The translations under genes were made by a program, and so were the position numbers. A DNA stretch of 22,067 bases from JBBSHE01 sp038253325. GTDB taxonomy: Bacteria > Actinomycetota > Actinomycetes > Propionibacteriales > Nocardioidaceae. Within the stretch, counting starts at the first letter, position 1, and the number at the start of each line of letters is the position of its first letter. The notes under the pieces were generated by a model that was given only the letters and a program-made list of their open reading frames with translations, did no database searches and was not told where the DNA came from. Location: NCBI GenBank assembly GCA_038253325.1, contig JBBSHE010000039.1, positions 1 to 22,067 of the forward strand, given 5' to 3'. Below are positions 6,510-15,803 of this stretch, piece after piece.

Positions 6510-9050
6510 ATGTGCCTGGGAATTCCCGGCCGGGTGATCGGGCTGCTCGACGGCTACAACGGTCAGCTGGCCCTCGTCGATGTGGCCGGTGCGGAGCGCA
6601 AGGTCAACATCGGAATGCTGGACGAGATCCTGGAACCCGGTGACTGGGTCCTGATCCACATGGGCTTCGCCGTGGACCGCGTCGACGAGGACGGCGCCAA
6701 CAAGGCGATGGAAGGCCTCGAGCTCGTCGGTCGTCCCCGCGACCCACGGATCCGCAAGCGTTTCGAGGTCCGCGGCCTCGTCCAAGGCGTCGGCTTCCGG
6801 CCGTTCGTCTACGTGACCGCGGCCGACCTGGCGTTGTCGGGATCGGTGGTCAACGACGCATCCGGTGTCCTCGCCGAGGTCGAGGGTCGGCCGGCAGCCA
6901 TCGACGCGTTCGCCGAGCGCCTGCGCACAGAGGCGCCGCCGCTCGCGGTGATCCAGTCCATCCGGATCACCGAGCTCGACACAACCGGCGGCACGGGGTT
7001 CGTCATCGACGACTCCCAGCACGGTGCTGGGCCACGTACGCTCGCCAGCCCTGACGTGGCGACCTGCGACGACTGTCTGGCGGAGCTCGCCGATCCGGGC
7101 AACCGCCGTTTCCGCCACCCGTTCATCACCTGCACCAACTGCGGTCCGCGGTTCACGATCATCACCGACCTGCCCTACGACCGTCCGACCACGACGATGG
7201 TCGACTTCCCGATGTGCTCCCAGTGTCAGGACGAGTACGACGAACCGGCTGACCGGCGCTTCCATGCCCAACCGATCGCCTGCTCCGACTGCGGACCGCG
7301 CCTCGAGTTCGTCGACTCCGACGGCACTGTGGCAGGTGATCAGGACAGTCTGGCGCTCGCCCGGTACCGACTTGCGACCGGTGCGATCCTCGCCGTCAAG
7401 GGGATCGGCGGCTACCACCTGGTCTGTGACGCCGAGAACGAGGAGGCGGTCAGCGAGCTGCGCCGCCGCAAGCGGCGTGGCAGCAAGCCGTTCGCCATCA
7501 TGGTCGCCGACCTGGAGGCGGCGCGTGAGGTCGTGGCCATGGACCACGGCGAGGAGAAGCTGCTCGCCGACCGCAGGCGGCCGATCGTGCTGCTCGCCCG
7601 CAAGCCGGACCCGCCGGTGGTAGTCGCCGCGAGTGTCGCTCCCGACACGCGCGAGCTCGGTGTCCTGCTTCCCTACAGCGGGCTGCACGTGCTCCTCCTC
7701 GGGCTGGCCGGCGACGCGCCCGGTGCACGTGTCCTCGTGATGACCTCGGGAAACCGCGGGGGCGAACCGATCGTCACCGACGATGACGACTCGCTCGGAC
7801 GACTTGAGCCACTCGTCGACGGGTGGCTGCGTCACAACCGCCGCATCCACGTGCCGTGCGACGACTCGGTCGCCCGGGTGGTCGACGGCGCGGAGCTCCC
7901 GATCCGCCGCTCGCGAGGCTACGCCCCGATGCCGATCGCGCTGCCGTTCGACGTACCGCCGACGCTCGCCGTCGGTGCCGATCTCAAGAACACCTGCGCG
8001 GTCGCCGAGGGCAGACATGCGTGGCTCAGCCAGCACATCGGCGACATGGACGACGTCGCGACGGTCGATGCCTTTGACGCCGCGGAGCGGCATCTCGAGA
8101 TGCTCACGGGTGTCCGGCCGCAGGTCATCGTGTCCGACGACCACCCCGGCTACCGGTCGACCGGGTGGGCGATCGCTCACAGTGCCGGGCGTCCGGTCGT
8201 TTCGGTCCAGCACCACCACGCACACGTTGCAGCGGTCATGGGCGAGCACGGACGGGACGGTACGTCGCCCGTCATCGGGGTCGCCTTCGACGGCACCGGT
8301 TACGGCCCGGGGAGCACGATCTGGGGCGGTGAGGTGCTCATCGCGGACTACAAGGGCTACCGTCGGTTCGCCCACCTCGCGTACGTCCCGCTCGCGGGCG
8401 GCGACGCCAGCGTCGAACGACCGTACCGGATGGCATTGTCGCATCTGCGGTCGGCCGGCATCGAGTGGTCCTCCGACCTGCCGCCGGTGGCCGCCTGCCC
8501 CGATGCCGAGCGCAGCGTCCTTGCGCATCAGCTGGACACCGGCTTCGGATGTGTCGGCACGTCGAGCATGGGTCGGTTGTTCGACGCCGTTGCATCGCTG
8601 GTCGGAGTCCGCCACGTCTGTGACTACGAGGCGGAGGCCGCCATGGTCCTCGAGTCCGTCGCCGATGCCGACCCCGGTTCCGGCGGCTACCGGTTCGGTT
8701 TGTCCCGCTCAGAGCATGGTGACCTCGCGATGGACCCGGCGCCGGTGATCGGGCATATCGTCGGCGACCTGCGCGCAGGCAGGCCGGTCGGACAGATCTC
8801 CGCACAGTTCCATTCGGCGGTGTCCGACGTCGTCGTGGCCACCGCCGTACTCGCCCGCGAGGCACACCTCGACGGCGTGGACCTGACGACCGTGGCGCTC
8901 GGCGGAGGTGTCTTCCAGAACGCGCGCCTGCTCAGCGAGTGTTCACGCGCGCTGCGCTCCCACGGCTTCGAGGTCCTCGTACCGCGACACCTGCCGCCGA
9001 ACGACGGAGGCATCGCGCTCGGCCAGATTCTCGTCGCGAACTCCGCATAG
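6510..9050 (+). CDS. hypF: HypC-HypF fusion: carbamoyltransferase with N-terminal HypC domain
   Basis: An 846-aa protein. Residues 1-76 are a full HypC/HupF chaperone domain starting MCLGIPG, with the essential Cys2. Residues about 83-170 are an acylphosphatase-like domain (VRGLVQGVGFRPFVY). Two zinc-finger repeats span 186-263 (CDDC, CTNCGPR, CSQC, CSDCGPR). A YrdC-like domain occupies about 275-460, and a Kae1/HypF carbamoyltransferase domain runs to the end, with metal-binding QHHHAH at 567-572. HypF converts carbamoyl phosphate into the thiocarboxamide on the HypE C-terminal Cys, the source of the CN ligands of the active-site iron. Ordinary HypF is about 750 aa, so the extra length is exactly the HypC module. 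There is no stop or frame change between domains. The start is GC-rich with a weak ribosome binding site (GAGAG), 6 bases after the protease stop. Confidence 0.95.
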   Translation: MCLGIPGRVIGLLDGYNGQLALVDVAGAERKVNIGMLDEILEPGDWVLIHMGFAVDRVDEDGANKAMEGLELVGRPRDPRIRKRFEVRGLVQGVGFRPFVYVTAADLALSGSVVNDASGVLAEVEGRPAAIDAFAERLRTEAPPLAVIQSIRITELDTTGGTGFVIDDSQHGAGPRTLASPDVATCDDCLAELADPGNRRFRHPFITCTNCGPRFTIITDLPYDRPTTTMVDFPMCSQCQDEYDEPADRRFHAQPIACSDCGPRLEFVDSDGTVAGDQDSLALARYRLATGAILAVKGIGGYHLVCDAENEEAVSELRRRKRRGSKPFAIMVADLEAAREVVAMDHGEEKLLADRRRPIVLLARKPDPPVVVAASVAPDTRELGVLLPYSGLHVLLLGLAGDAPGARVLVMTSGNRGGEPIVTDDDDSLGRLEPLVDGWLRHNRRIHVPCDDSVARVVDGAELPIRRSRGYAPMPIALPFDVPPTLAVGADLKNTCAVAEGRHAWLSQHIGDMDDVATVDAFDAAERHLEMLTGVRPQVIVSDDHPGYRSTGWAIAHSAGRPVVSVQHHHAHVAAVMGEHGRDGTSPVIGVAFDGTGYGPGSTIWGGEVLIADYKGYRRFAHLAYVPLAGGDASVERPYRMALSHLRSAGIEWSSDLPPVAACPDAERSVLAHQLDTGFGCVGTSSMGRLFDAVASLVGVRHVCDYEAEAAMVLESVADADPGSGGYRFGLSRSEHGDLAMDPAPVIGHIVGDLRAGRPVGQISAQFHSAVSDVVVATAVLAREAHLDGVDLTTVALGGGVFQNARLLSECSRALRSHGFEVLVPRHLPPNDGGIALGQILVANSA

Positions 9051-9130
9051 CCGGTCGAAGCGCTTGGGCGAAGATCTTACAACTTCCGCCCATCTGGCGT
9101 ATAACGGAGAGCGCAAGAGAGGAATTGCCC
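9051..9130 (+). promoter_or_regulatory. Candidate sigma70-type promoter and RBS for hypC-hypD-hypE
   Basis: This is the only sizeable gap (80 bp) within the maturation genes. TATAAC at 9100-9105 matches the -10 consensus at five of six positions, and TTACAA at 9077-9082 lies 17 bp upstream as a weak -35. An AGAGAGG purine tract (about 9115-9122) provides the ribosome binding site for ATG 9131. No terminator after hypF is evident, so transcription may also read through. Promoter activity is inferred only. Confidence 0.45.
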
Positions 9131-9436
9131 ATGTGCCTAGCAGTACCCGGTCGGGTCGTCAGCATCGAGGAGCGCGACCTGACACCGATGGCCGAAGTCG
9201 ACTTCGGCGGTGTGAAGAAGGACGTATGTCTTCAGTACATACCTGACATCCAGATCGGTGAGTACGTCATGGTGCATGTGGGCTTCGCGATCCAGCGGAT
9301 GGACGAGGCAGCCGCGCTCGAGACCCTCGCGAACTTCGACAAGCTGGGGATCTTGGAAGAGGAGTTCGGTGACGGATTCGCGCTTGCCGCCAAGCAGGCA
9401 GGCGAACCATACCCACCGGAGGAGGAGTCACGATGA
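9131..9436 (+). CDS. hypC: HypC/HybG/HupF hydrogenase maturation chaperone
   Basis: A 101-aa protein with the family's invariant N-terminus MCLAVPG (Cys2 binds HypD and the iron being assembled, and later the large subunit). The central beta-barrel segment is VDFGGVKKDVCLQYIPDIQIGEYVMVHVGFAI, split here as residues about 23-40 and 41-55. A C-terminal helix and an acidic tail make it slightly longer than the usual 75-90 residues. It is the second HypC in the locus, since another is fused to HypF; the two differ clearly in sequence. The stop overlaps the hypD start (ATGA at 9433), implying coupled expression with its partner HypD. Confidence 0.95.
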   Translation: MCLAVPGRVVSIEERDLTPMAEVDFGGVKKDVCLQYIPDIQIGEYVMVHVGFAIQRMDEAAALETLANFDKLGILEEEFGDGFALAAKQAGEPYPPEEESR

Positions 9437-10533
9437 AGTACCTCGACGAGTTCAGCAACCCGGATCTGGCCAAGAAACTTCTCGACCAGATCCACCAGGT
9501 AACGACTCAGCCGTGGGCGATGATGGAGGTGTGCGGCGGCCAGACCCACTCGATCATCAGGCACGGGATCGACCAGCTGCTGCCCGACGAGCTCGAGCTG
9601 ATCCACGGCCCCGGTTGCCCGGTGTGTGTGACACCGCTGGAGATCATCGACAGGGCGCTGGCGATCGCGGCGCGGCCAGGTGTGATCTTCTGCTCTTTCG
9701 GCGACATGCTTCGCGTACCCGGCAGCTCGCAGGACCTGTTCCGGATCAAGAGCGCCGGCGGTGACGTGCGTGTCGTGTACTCACCGCTCGACGCACTGAA
9801 CCTGGCTCGCGAGAACCCTGACCGCGAGGTCGTGTTCTTCGGCATCGGCTTCGAGACCACGGCACCGGCGAACGCGATGACCGTCTACCAGGCCAAGCGG
9901 CTCGGTATCAAGAACTTCTCGCTGCTCGTATCCCACGTGCTCGTCCCCCCGGCGGTTGCCGCGATCATGGAGTCGCCGACCTGCCGCGTCCAGGGATTCC
10001 TGGCGGCTGGCCACGTTTGCAGCGTGATGGGGACCCAGGAATATCCGCCGCTCGCGGACAAGTACCAGGTCCCGATCGTCGTCACCGGGTTCGAGCCGCT
10101 CGACATCCTCGAGGGCATCCGCAAGACCGTCATCCAGCTCGAAGAGGGCCGGTACGAGCTCGAGAACGCCTACCCACGGGCCGTATCGGCCGAAGGGAAC
10201 AAGGCAGCGAAAGAGATGCTCAACGACGTCTTCGAGGTCACCGACCGCAGCTGGCGCGGCATCGGCATGATCCCGCAGAGCGGGTGGAAGCTGTCCGACA
10301 AGTACCGCGAGTTCGATGCCGAACAGCGGTTCCAGGTCACCGACATCCACACGGACGAGTCGACCCTGTGCCGCTCAGGCGAGGTCCTTCAAGGGCTGAT
10401 CAAGCCGCACGAGTGCGCGGCGTTCGGAAAGGAGTGCACGCCACGTAACCCGCTCGGCGCAACGATGGTGTCGTCGGAAGGTGCCTGCGCCGCGTACTAC
10501 CTTTACCGCCGCCTCGAGCTGGTGGAGAGCTGA
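9433..10533 (+). CDS. hypD: HypD, Fe-S scaffold for Fe(CN)2CO assembly
   Basis: A 366-aa protein of normal family length. The conserved redox and ligand cysteines are in MEVCGGQTH (C34) and GPGCPVCVTP (C62, C65), corresponding to C41, C69 and C72 of E. coli HypD. The C-terminal cysteines in CAAFGKEC and EGAC belong to the [4Fe-4S] cluster site. Together with HypC it receives cyanide from HypE and holds the Fe(CN)2CO unit before transfer to the large subunit. It overlaps hypC by four bases at its start and ends 2 bases before hypE, with a GGAGAG ribosome binding site for hypE inside its 3' end. Confidence 0.97.
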   Translation: MKYLDEFSNPDLAKKLLDQIHQVTTQPWAMMEVCGGQTHSIIRHGIDQLLPDELELIHGPGCPVCVTPLEIIDRALAIAARPGVIFCSFGDMLRVPGSSQDLFRIKSAGGDVRVVYSPLDALNLARENPDREVVFFGIGFETTAPANAMTVYQAKRLGIKNFSLLVSHVLVPPAVAAIMESPTCRVQGFLAAGHVCSVMGTQEYPPLADKYQVPIVVTGFEPLDILEGIRKTVIQLEEGRYELENAYPRAVSAEGNKAAKEMLNDVFEVTDRSWRGIGMIPQSGWKLSDKYREFDAEQRFQVTDIHTDESTLCRSGEVLQGLIKPHECAAFGKECTPRNPLGATMVSSEGACAAYYLYRRLELVES

Positions 10534-10535
10534 GG

Positions 10536-11612
10536 ATGGCGCAGCCGGCGGGGGAGGCGGGCGACCTCGACTTCGACGCGTGGGTGTGTCCGGCGCCGCT
10601 GCGGGACTCACCCACGATCGTGATGGGGCACGGCGGTGGCGGAGCGCTATCGGCCGAGCTGATCGAGCATCTGTTCCTTCCGGCCTTCGGCGAGGCCGCA
10701 GATGCACAGCTCGGCGACTCCGCGATCGTCGAGATCGGTGGCACCCGGCTGGCGTTCTCGACCGACTCGTACGTCGTGAAGCCACTGTTCTTCCCCGGTG
10801 GGTCAATCGGCGACCTGGCCGTCAACGGGACAGTCAACGACATCGCGATGTCGGGTGCAAGCCCGCTCGTGCTGTCCACCGCCTTCATCATCGAGGAGGG
10901 CACCGAGCTCGCCGAGCTCGGTCGGGTTGCCGAGGCGCTGGGAGCAGCGGCGCGGAAGGCCGGAATCAAGCTGGTGACCGGTGACACCAAGGTCGTCGAC
11001 AGCGGCAATGGTGACGGTGTGTTCGTCAACACGGCAGGGATCGGGGTGCTGGCGGACGGCGTCGACATCAGGCCGGAGCGGGCGAGCCCCGGAGATGTCG
11101 TCATCGTCAGCGGCGAGATCGGCGTGCACGGCGTGGCGGTGATGAGCTGCCGGGAAGGTCTCGAGTTCGGCACGACCGTCCGCAGCGACTCTGCTCCGCT
11201 GCACGGTTTGGTAGCAGACATGGTCGCGACCGGAGCCGACATCCATGCACTCCGAGATCCGACCCGCGGGGGTGTGGCCGCCTCGCTTAACGAGATCGCA
11301 AAGGCCTCCAAGGTCGGCGTGACACTCGTCGAGCGCAGCCTGCCGATCCCACAGACCGTGCGGGACGCCTGCGGGTTGCTCGGGCTCGACCCGCTGTACG
11401 TCGCCAACGAGGGCAAGCTGCTGGCGATCCTCCCGGCCGATGATGCCGACCGCGTCCTCGAGGCAATGCACGCTCACGAGTACGGCTGGGACGCCTGCAT
11501 CATCGGCAGCTGCATCGATGCCCATCCGGGCATGGTTGTCGCCCAGACCGGGCTCGGCGGTACCCGAGTCGTCGACCTCCCGCTTGGCGAGCAGCTGCCG
11601 CGGATCTGCTGA
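10536..11612 (+). CDS. hypE: HypE, carbamoyl dehydratase / cyanide donor
   Basis: A 358-aa PurM-like ATP-dependent enzyme. The C-terminus ends in the invariant PRIC, whose Cys (C358) is carbamoylated by HypF and then dehydrated to a thiocyanate; the cyanide goes to HypC-HypD. The nucleotide-binding glycine-rich start MGHGGGGALS and the GDLAVNGTVNDIAMSG and DPTRGGV motifs are intact. Length is slightly longer than the common 330-340 aa because of about 20 extra N-terminal residues. The start at 10536 follows hypD closely and has a GGAGAG/GAGG purine tract upstream. It is followed 8 bases later by the DUF6390 gene, so both are likely cotranscribed. Confidence 0.97.
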   Translation: MAQPAGEAGDLDFDAWVCPAPLRDSPTIVMGHGGGGALSAELIEHLFLPAFGEAADAQLGDSAIVEIGGTRLAFSTDSYVVKPLFFPGGSIGDLAVNGTVNDIAMSGASPLVLSTAFIIEEGTELAELGRVAEALGAAARKAGIKLVTGDTKVVDSGNGDGVFVNTAGIGVLADGVDIRPERASPGDVVIVSGEIGVHGVAVMSCREGLEFGTTVRSDSAPLHGLVADMVATGADIHALRDPTRGGVAASLNEIAKASKVGVTLVERSLPIPQTVRDACGLLGLDPLYVANEGKLLAILPADDADRVLEAMHAHEYGWDACIIGSCIDAHPGMVVAQTGLGGTRVVDLPLGEQLPRIC

Positions 11613-11620
11613 ACCGACCG

Positions 11621-12382
11621 ATGATGGACCGGATGCGGGCCCCCGTGTCGGGGCCGGACCTGTTCGCGCGTTATGCCTATCCACCAAACGAGCTCGGCTA
11701 CTGCGGGCCCGACGATCCCCGCGGGCTCCTGGTCCGCGGTACACCTGAGGCCGCCGCCGAGATCGCCCGTCGAGCCCGGGCGTTCGAGGGCGCCTGGGTC
11801 TACCTCGAGCTGATCGCCGCGTCCGCTGGGATCACCGACCCGCTCGACGCACGCGTTGTGGAGGCGTACTGGCTGGGCAACCAGCTCCTCGAGTCCGTGG
11901 ACAGCACCTGGTTCCTCGACGAGCTTCGCGACCGCTTCCGTGGTCAGACCGGTGGGCAGTGGGCCGGCGGCATACCCGACATCGAGGCGACGGTGCTCCC
12001 CCATCACGCGTTCCACGTGTTCGCCGTCTATCCCTGGGTCGGGCTGCTGCACAGCGACACCGACGTCCCCCGGTCGATTCTCGACCAGTGCCGGATCCGT
12101 ACCGGCGTCGTGGAGTCCGTCCGCGCAGAGGCCGCAACGGTACGGACTCGGGCATTGGCGTGGGACGGCCACCGGCTCTCGATCGGTGACAGCAGCCTGC
12201 TCCAGACCCGATGGAGCGCCAACGGCAGGTCACTTCTCGACGGTGTCAACGAAGGGGACGTGGTGTCCGTTCACTGGGACTGGATCTGCGACGTCATCAC
12301 ACCGGATCAGGCAACAGCGATCGAGGCCTACGAGGCGCGCCAGCTCGAGGTGACGAACCGAGTGCTCGCTCTGCCCGCCTGA
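11621..12382 (+). CDS. DUF6390 family protein, hydrogenase-associated
   Basis: A 253-aa soluble protein, last gene of the hydrogenase locus. The N-terminal signature FARYAYPPNELGYCGPDD (residues 15-32) is the part that identifies the DUF6390 family known from hydrogenase neighbourhoods. The family's function is not established. The central region contains VLPHHAFHVFAVYPW (near residues 126-140), with three histidines in a short span that could bind metal, and the C-terminal third has SVHWDW. Starts at 11621, 11624 or 11633 are all possible and none has a convincing ribosome binding site. The stop lies 8 bases from the stop of the convergent response regulator, leaving no room for a separate terminator. 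Confidence 0.8.
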   Translation: MMDRMRAPVSGPDLFARYAYPPNELGYCGPDDPRGLLVRGTPEAAAEIARRARAFEGAWVYLELIAASAGITDPLDARVVEAYWLGNQLLESVDSTWFLDELRDRFRGQTGGQWAGGIPDIEATVLPHHAFHVFAVYPWVGLLHSDTDVPRSILDQCRIRTGVVESVRAEAATVRTRALAWDGHRLSIGDSSLLQTRWSANGRSLLDGVNEGDVVSVHWDWICDVITPDQATAIEAYEARQLEVTNRVLALPA

Positions 12383-12390
12383 ACATGGGG

Positions 12391-13095
12391 TCAGCTGACC
12401 TCCATCCGGTATCCGTGCCCCCGCATCGTGGTGATCGACGGGACCCGGTGCGGCGGATCGGAGCGCCCGGCTGCCTCGCTCAACCGCCGGCGCAGGGCAG
12501 CCATGTGGACGTCGAGCGTCTTGGTGGAACCGAACCAGTTCTCGTCCCACACGTCGGCCATCAGGGCCTCCCGACTCACCGCGGTACCGGCCGAGGCGGC
12601 TAGCCGGACGACCAGGTCGAACTCCTTGGGACGAAGTACGACCTCCGTCCCACCGACGAGACAGCGGCGGGCACCGGTCTCGATGTACAGGTCCCCGAGC
12701 TCGTACGCGTGCGGCGGCTGTGACTCCAAGACGCTCTCTCGTCTCAGATGAGCGCGCACCCTGGCGAGGAGCTCCGTGAGTCCGAAGGGCTTGGTCAGGT
12801 AGTCGTCGGCCCCTGCTTCCAGGCCGACCACGACATCCATCTCTTCTCGTCGCGCCGTGAGGATCACCAGAACGCTTCCGGGCTGGTCTTGCCTGAGCCG
12901 GCGACACAGGTCGACGCCATCGACGTCTGGAAGCCCGAGGTCGAGGAGCACCAGGTCGAAGCGGTGCTGCTTGATCTCCTCCAGAGCACTAATGCCCGTG
13001 CGCTGCCACGACACATCGTGACCGCCCGCTCGCAGTGCCGACTGCACCAGGTGGCCGATCGTGCTGTCATCCTCAACCAGGAGCAGAGCGGCCAT
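12391..13095 (-). CDS. OmpR/PhoB-family response regulator
   Basis: A 234-aa two-component transcription factor. The receiver domain (1-115) has the acidic pocket E8/D9/D10, phosphoacceptor D52 in LVLLDLGLPD and K102 in YLTKPF. The winged-helix DNA-binding domain (about 130-234) has the usual end RGHGYRM. It lies 41 bases downstream of the ABC permease gene on the same strand, probably in the same transcript. The likely partner is the histidine kinase at 18082, at the other end of this module, because no kinase gene is adjacent; that pairing is inferred. Its ribosome binding site is weak. A 12-bp perfect palindrome (12389-12400) covers its 3' end. Confidence 0.95.
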   Translation of the reverse strand: MAALLLVEDDSTIGHLVQSALRAGGHDVSWQRTGISALEEIKQHRFDLVLLDLGLPDVDGVDLCRRLRQDQPGSVLVILTARREEMDVVVGLEAGADDYLTKPFGLTELLARVRAHLRRESVLESQPPHAYELGDLYIETGARRCLVGGTEVVLRPKEFDLVVRLAASAGTAVSREALMADVWDENWFGSTKTLDVHMAALRRRLSEAAGRSDPPHRVPSITTMRGHGYRMEVS

Positions 13096-13136
13096 GACCA
13101 GAGCCTAGTGTCGCGTATCAGAAGCCGATCGCCTGA

Positions 13137-15803
13137 TCACAGCTCCCGCAGCTGCTCGTTGACTCGCTGGCGGGCACGACTGGAACTCAGGACTGCTGCC
13201 ATTGCCATCGCTCCCACGGAGCACACGACCACCAGACTGAGATAAGCCCAGGGAAACGCGAGATGTGCGGGTGGAGGGTCGAAGACTCCGGTCAGTACCT
13301 TCACGAGCATCTCCGACAGTCCCCAGCCGGCAAGACCACCCGCCAACAACCCCACGATGGCGACAAATGCCGACTCACCGATCGTGAAGCCCTTGAGCTG
13401 TCTCGGCGTTGCGCCCAACGCGGACGCAATCGCGAGGGTTCGACGCCTTTCCGCGAGGCCAAGGGCCAATACGAGTCCGCCGGACGCGGCCACCAGGGCG
13501 ATCGCAAAGGCCAGCTCGACCCGGGTGAGCCCGGACAGGTCAACCGATGTCAGGCTGGACCCGACAAGGTTGCGGCTGCTCTGAATGTCCGTGACCTTCG
13601 CCGTCGTCCCCACCAGGCGCTGGATGCGGGTGGCAACCTGCTTTGAGCCCTGCCCACCAGTGTTCACGAGAAATGCGCCGACCGCGGTGCTCCCGGTCTG
13701 CCGGGCGACGTACGACGAGTTCGCCACCAGGAAGCTGTCCTTGGGTGCGGTGGGAAACTCGTTCACGATCCCGACGTAGTGAAACGGCACGGTTGTGAAC
13801 TTCTGTGTCTGCCCATTCTGGAGCCTGAGGTTGACCGTGTCGCCGAGCGACAGCTGGAAGTCGTTGACAGTCTCCGAGCTGAGCAGGACGCCATCCGGCC
13901 GTGCGTTGAGCCGCGACAGTACTTCAGACGCTGACGCGCCCTGGAAGTAAGGGTCTTGCAGCGTGACCGCATCAGAGATCGTCCGGGCGTTGATCCCGTA
14001 GAGATCTTGGAGGTCCGCACCGACGTAGGCAAACCGATGTTGGAGCGGCTGGACCGCCTTCACACCCGGCACTTTGGCCAGCGCAGCGGCTGCCGACGGC
14101 TGTACGTTCGCACCCGGTGACTCGGTGACCGTCACGTCGGCGCCGTTGGTGAGCTGGGCGTCGATCTCGGCCTGCTGCCGGTACGTCGAGTTGAATGTTG
14201 CCGTCGACACCGCGAACGAGATCGCGAGACCGACGAGAACAGCAGAACGGGTCAGAGCACGGCGCTGCCGGTGCATCGTCGAGGCAACCGTCGAAGATAG
14301 GTTTCCCGCAGCGGGCCTCAGCAGACGGCTCACCAGGGGACGTCCACGGTCGAGGATCATGTCCGCCACCCGCCACGACAGCAGAGCCAAGCTGATCCAC
14401 AACAGCGCAGGTCCCAGGAACGCCCAATAGCTCACCGAGATGGTGGGGACGCCCTCCGGTGCAAGCACCAGTGAGTACTTGCTCCTGCTGGTCGCGTAGA
14501 AGACGGCGAGAGAGCCGGCCAGCAGCAGGAAGTCGAGCCCGAACCTCATCCACACCGGTCGCCTGGGCCGGCCAACACTCAACCGTGCTTGCATCGCAGT
14601 CGCCTCGCGAAGGTCGCGCCTGGCGGGTGCGACGATCGTGACGGCAGCAACGGCGAGGCCTACCAGAACCGATGCCACTGCCCAGCCCATCGCGCTGGCC
14701 GTGCTGGCCCCGAACCTCGGCGAACCGAACATCGTGGCCCCAATCGCGGCTGCGACTCCCAGTCCCGCTACCGATCCGAGCACGCCGATGACGGCGGCCT
14801 CGACCACGATCAGGCGCAACAGGGCGGTCTGGGAGGTTCCGCGGGTTCGCAGCAGGGCCTGTTCCTTCCGCCTCCGGTTTGCTCCGGTCCCAGCCACCGC
14901 GGAGGTCAGAGCGGCGGCCAACAGGGCGCCCGGAGCACCGAGGAAGAGAAATAGGACCTGCGAGTACAAAGAGTCCTCCCGCGCGGCTCCGAGCGCGGCA
15001 CCCAGGTTGTCCCCGACCACGCCTGCGCCGGATACCGCCGCCTCGAAGTTGTTTGCCTGCTGGGTAACCGTCGTATAGGCGGCCGAGGGATCGGCTGGCA
15101 GAACGTGGGATCGCCGTACGTGGATCTGCGTCGTCACCAGGTCCGGCCGGGACCGGGCGAGTGGATCGAACGCCGCGTGAAACGTGGACAGCGGGAGCAG
15201 CACCACATTGTCGGGCGGTGCCTGAAGCTGGCTTTGCGGGGGCGCGCCGACAACCTGAAAGAGCGAATCGGCCTGTGGCAGATCCACGACACCGGCGACC
15301 GTCACCGTGAACGGCGACAGGCCCGCCCGGGCGATCTTCACCTTGTCTCCGGGAGCGACGTGAAGGTTCGCAGCAGTCTGCTGCGCGACCACGACACCGG
15401 TGGACGACCCGGTGAGCAGACGAACGGATCCCGGGAATGTCTTGGGGTACCCGCCGGGAATGCCCAGCACCTTTCCGGCCCCTGTGGTCTGGGTCGTGCC
15501 GCCGGCCGTGGCCGTCAGCCCCTTGGTGTCGGCGAACCCGACGGGCATCGCCTTGACCGTGCCGGAAAAAGCGCTGAGCGCCTTCGTGATGGTGGCAGGC
15601 GTGCCGTTTCGCTGCACCTCGACTTGCCAGTCGACTGCGACGCTTCCGGCCGCGCGATGGGTCATGGTGGCCTTGGAGGCCGCGAGAAAGCTGCCGAGGC
15701 TGGCCAGCATCGCAACGGCGAGCGCTATTCCGGCTGCGGCTGCGGCCAACCGGCCCGCACGGCGCTTGACCAACCCTGTCGACCACAGCGCGAGCGTCCT
15801 CAT
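13137..15803 (-). CDS. ABC transporter permease, double FtsX/MacB-type
   Basis: An 888-aa membrane protein containing two FtsX-like permease halves. The first transmembrane helix (residues about 18-42) is followed by a large extracytoplasmic domain (about 43-280), then several helices (about 283-540), a second extracytoplasmic domain (about 545-760) and three final helices. This architecture belongs to the MacB/LolCDE-like (type VII) ABC class, whose members move lipoproteins, peptides or drugs by mechanical transmission rather than through a channel. Its ATG overlaps the stop of the ATPase gene at 15800-16498, so ATPase and permease are coupled. The substrate cannot be read from sequence. 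In Actinobacteria such systems beside sensor kinases often respond to envelope stress. Confidence 0.93.
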   Translation of the reverse strand: MRTLALWSTGLVKRRAGRLAAAAAGIALAVAMLASLGSFLAASKATMTHRAAGSVAVDWQVEVQRNGTPATITKALSAFSGTVKAMPVGFADTKGLTATAGGTTQTTGAGKVLGIPGGYPKTFPGSVRLLTGSSTGVVVAQQTAANLHVAPGDKVKIARAGLSPFTVTVAGVVDLPQADSLFQVVGAPPQSQLQAPPDNVVLLPLSTFHAAFDPLARSRPDLVTTQIHVRRSHVLPADPSAAYTTVTQQANNFEAAVSGAGVVGDNLGAALGAAREDSLYSQVLFLFLGAPGALLAAALTSAVAGTGANRRRKEQALLRTRGTSQTALLRLIVVEAAVIGVLGSVAGLGVAAAIGATMFGSPRFGASTASAMGWAVASVLVGLAVAAVTIVAPARRDLREATAMQARLSVGRPRRPVWMRFGLDFLLLAGSLAVFYATSRSKYSLVLAPEGVPTISVSYWAFLGPALLWISLALLSWRVADMILDRGRPLVSRLLRPAAGNLSSTVASTMHRQRRALTRSAVLVGLAISFAVSTATFNSTYRQQAEIDAQLTNGADVTVTESPGANVQPSAAAALAKVPGVKAVQPLQHRFAYVGADLQDLYGINARTISDAVTLQDPYFQGASASEVLSRLNARPDGVLLSSETVNDFQLSLGDTVNLRLQNGQTQKFTTVPFHYVGIVNEFPTAPKDSFLVANSSYVARQTGSTAVGAFLVNTGGQGSKQVATRIQRLVGTTAKVTDIQSSRNLVGSSLTSVDLSGLTRVELAFAIALVAASGGLVLALGLAERRRTLAIASALGATPRQLKGFTIGESAFVAIVGLLAGGLAGWGLSEMLVKVLTGVFDPPPAHLAFPWAYLSLVVVCSVGAMAMAAVLSSSRARQRVNEQLREL

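Noticed and set aside
5877..8615. A 912-codon open frame on the minus strand opposite the protease and hypC-hypF genes
   Set aside because: Third-position GC bias opens antisense frames in high-GC DNA; the product has Arg/Asp/Val-rich composition with no domain, and the plus strand carries unmistakable HypF motifs.
12389..12400. 12-bp perfect palindrome GGTCAGCTGACC between convergent genes
   Set aside because: It has no loop, so it is a poor terminator hairpin, and most of it is the 3' end of the regulator coding sequence.
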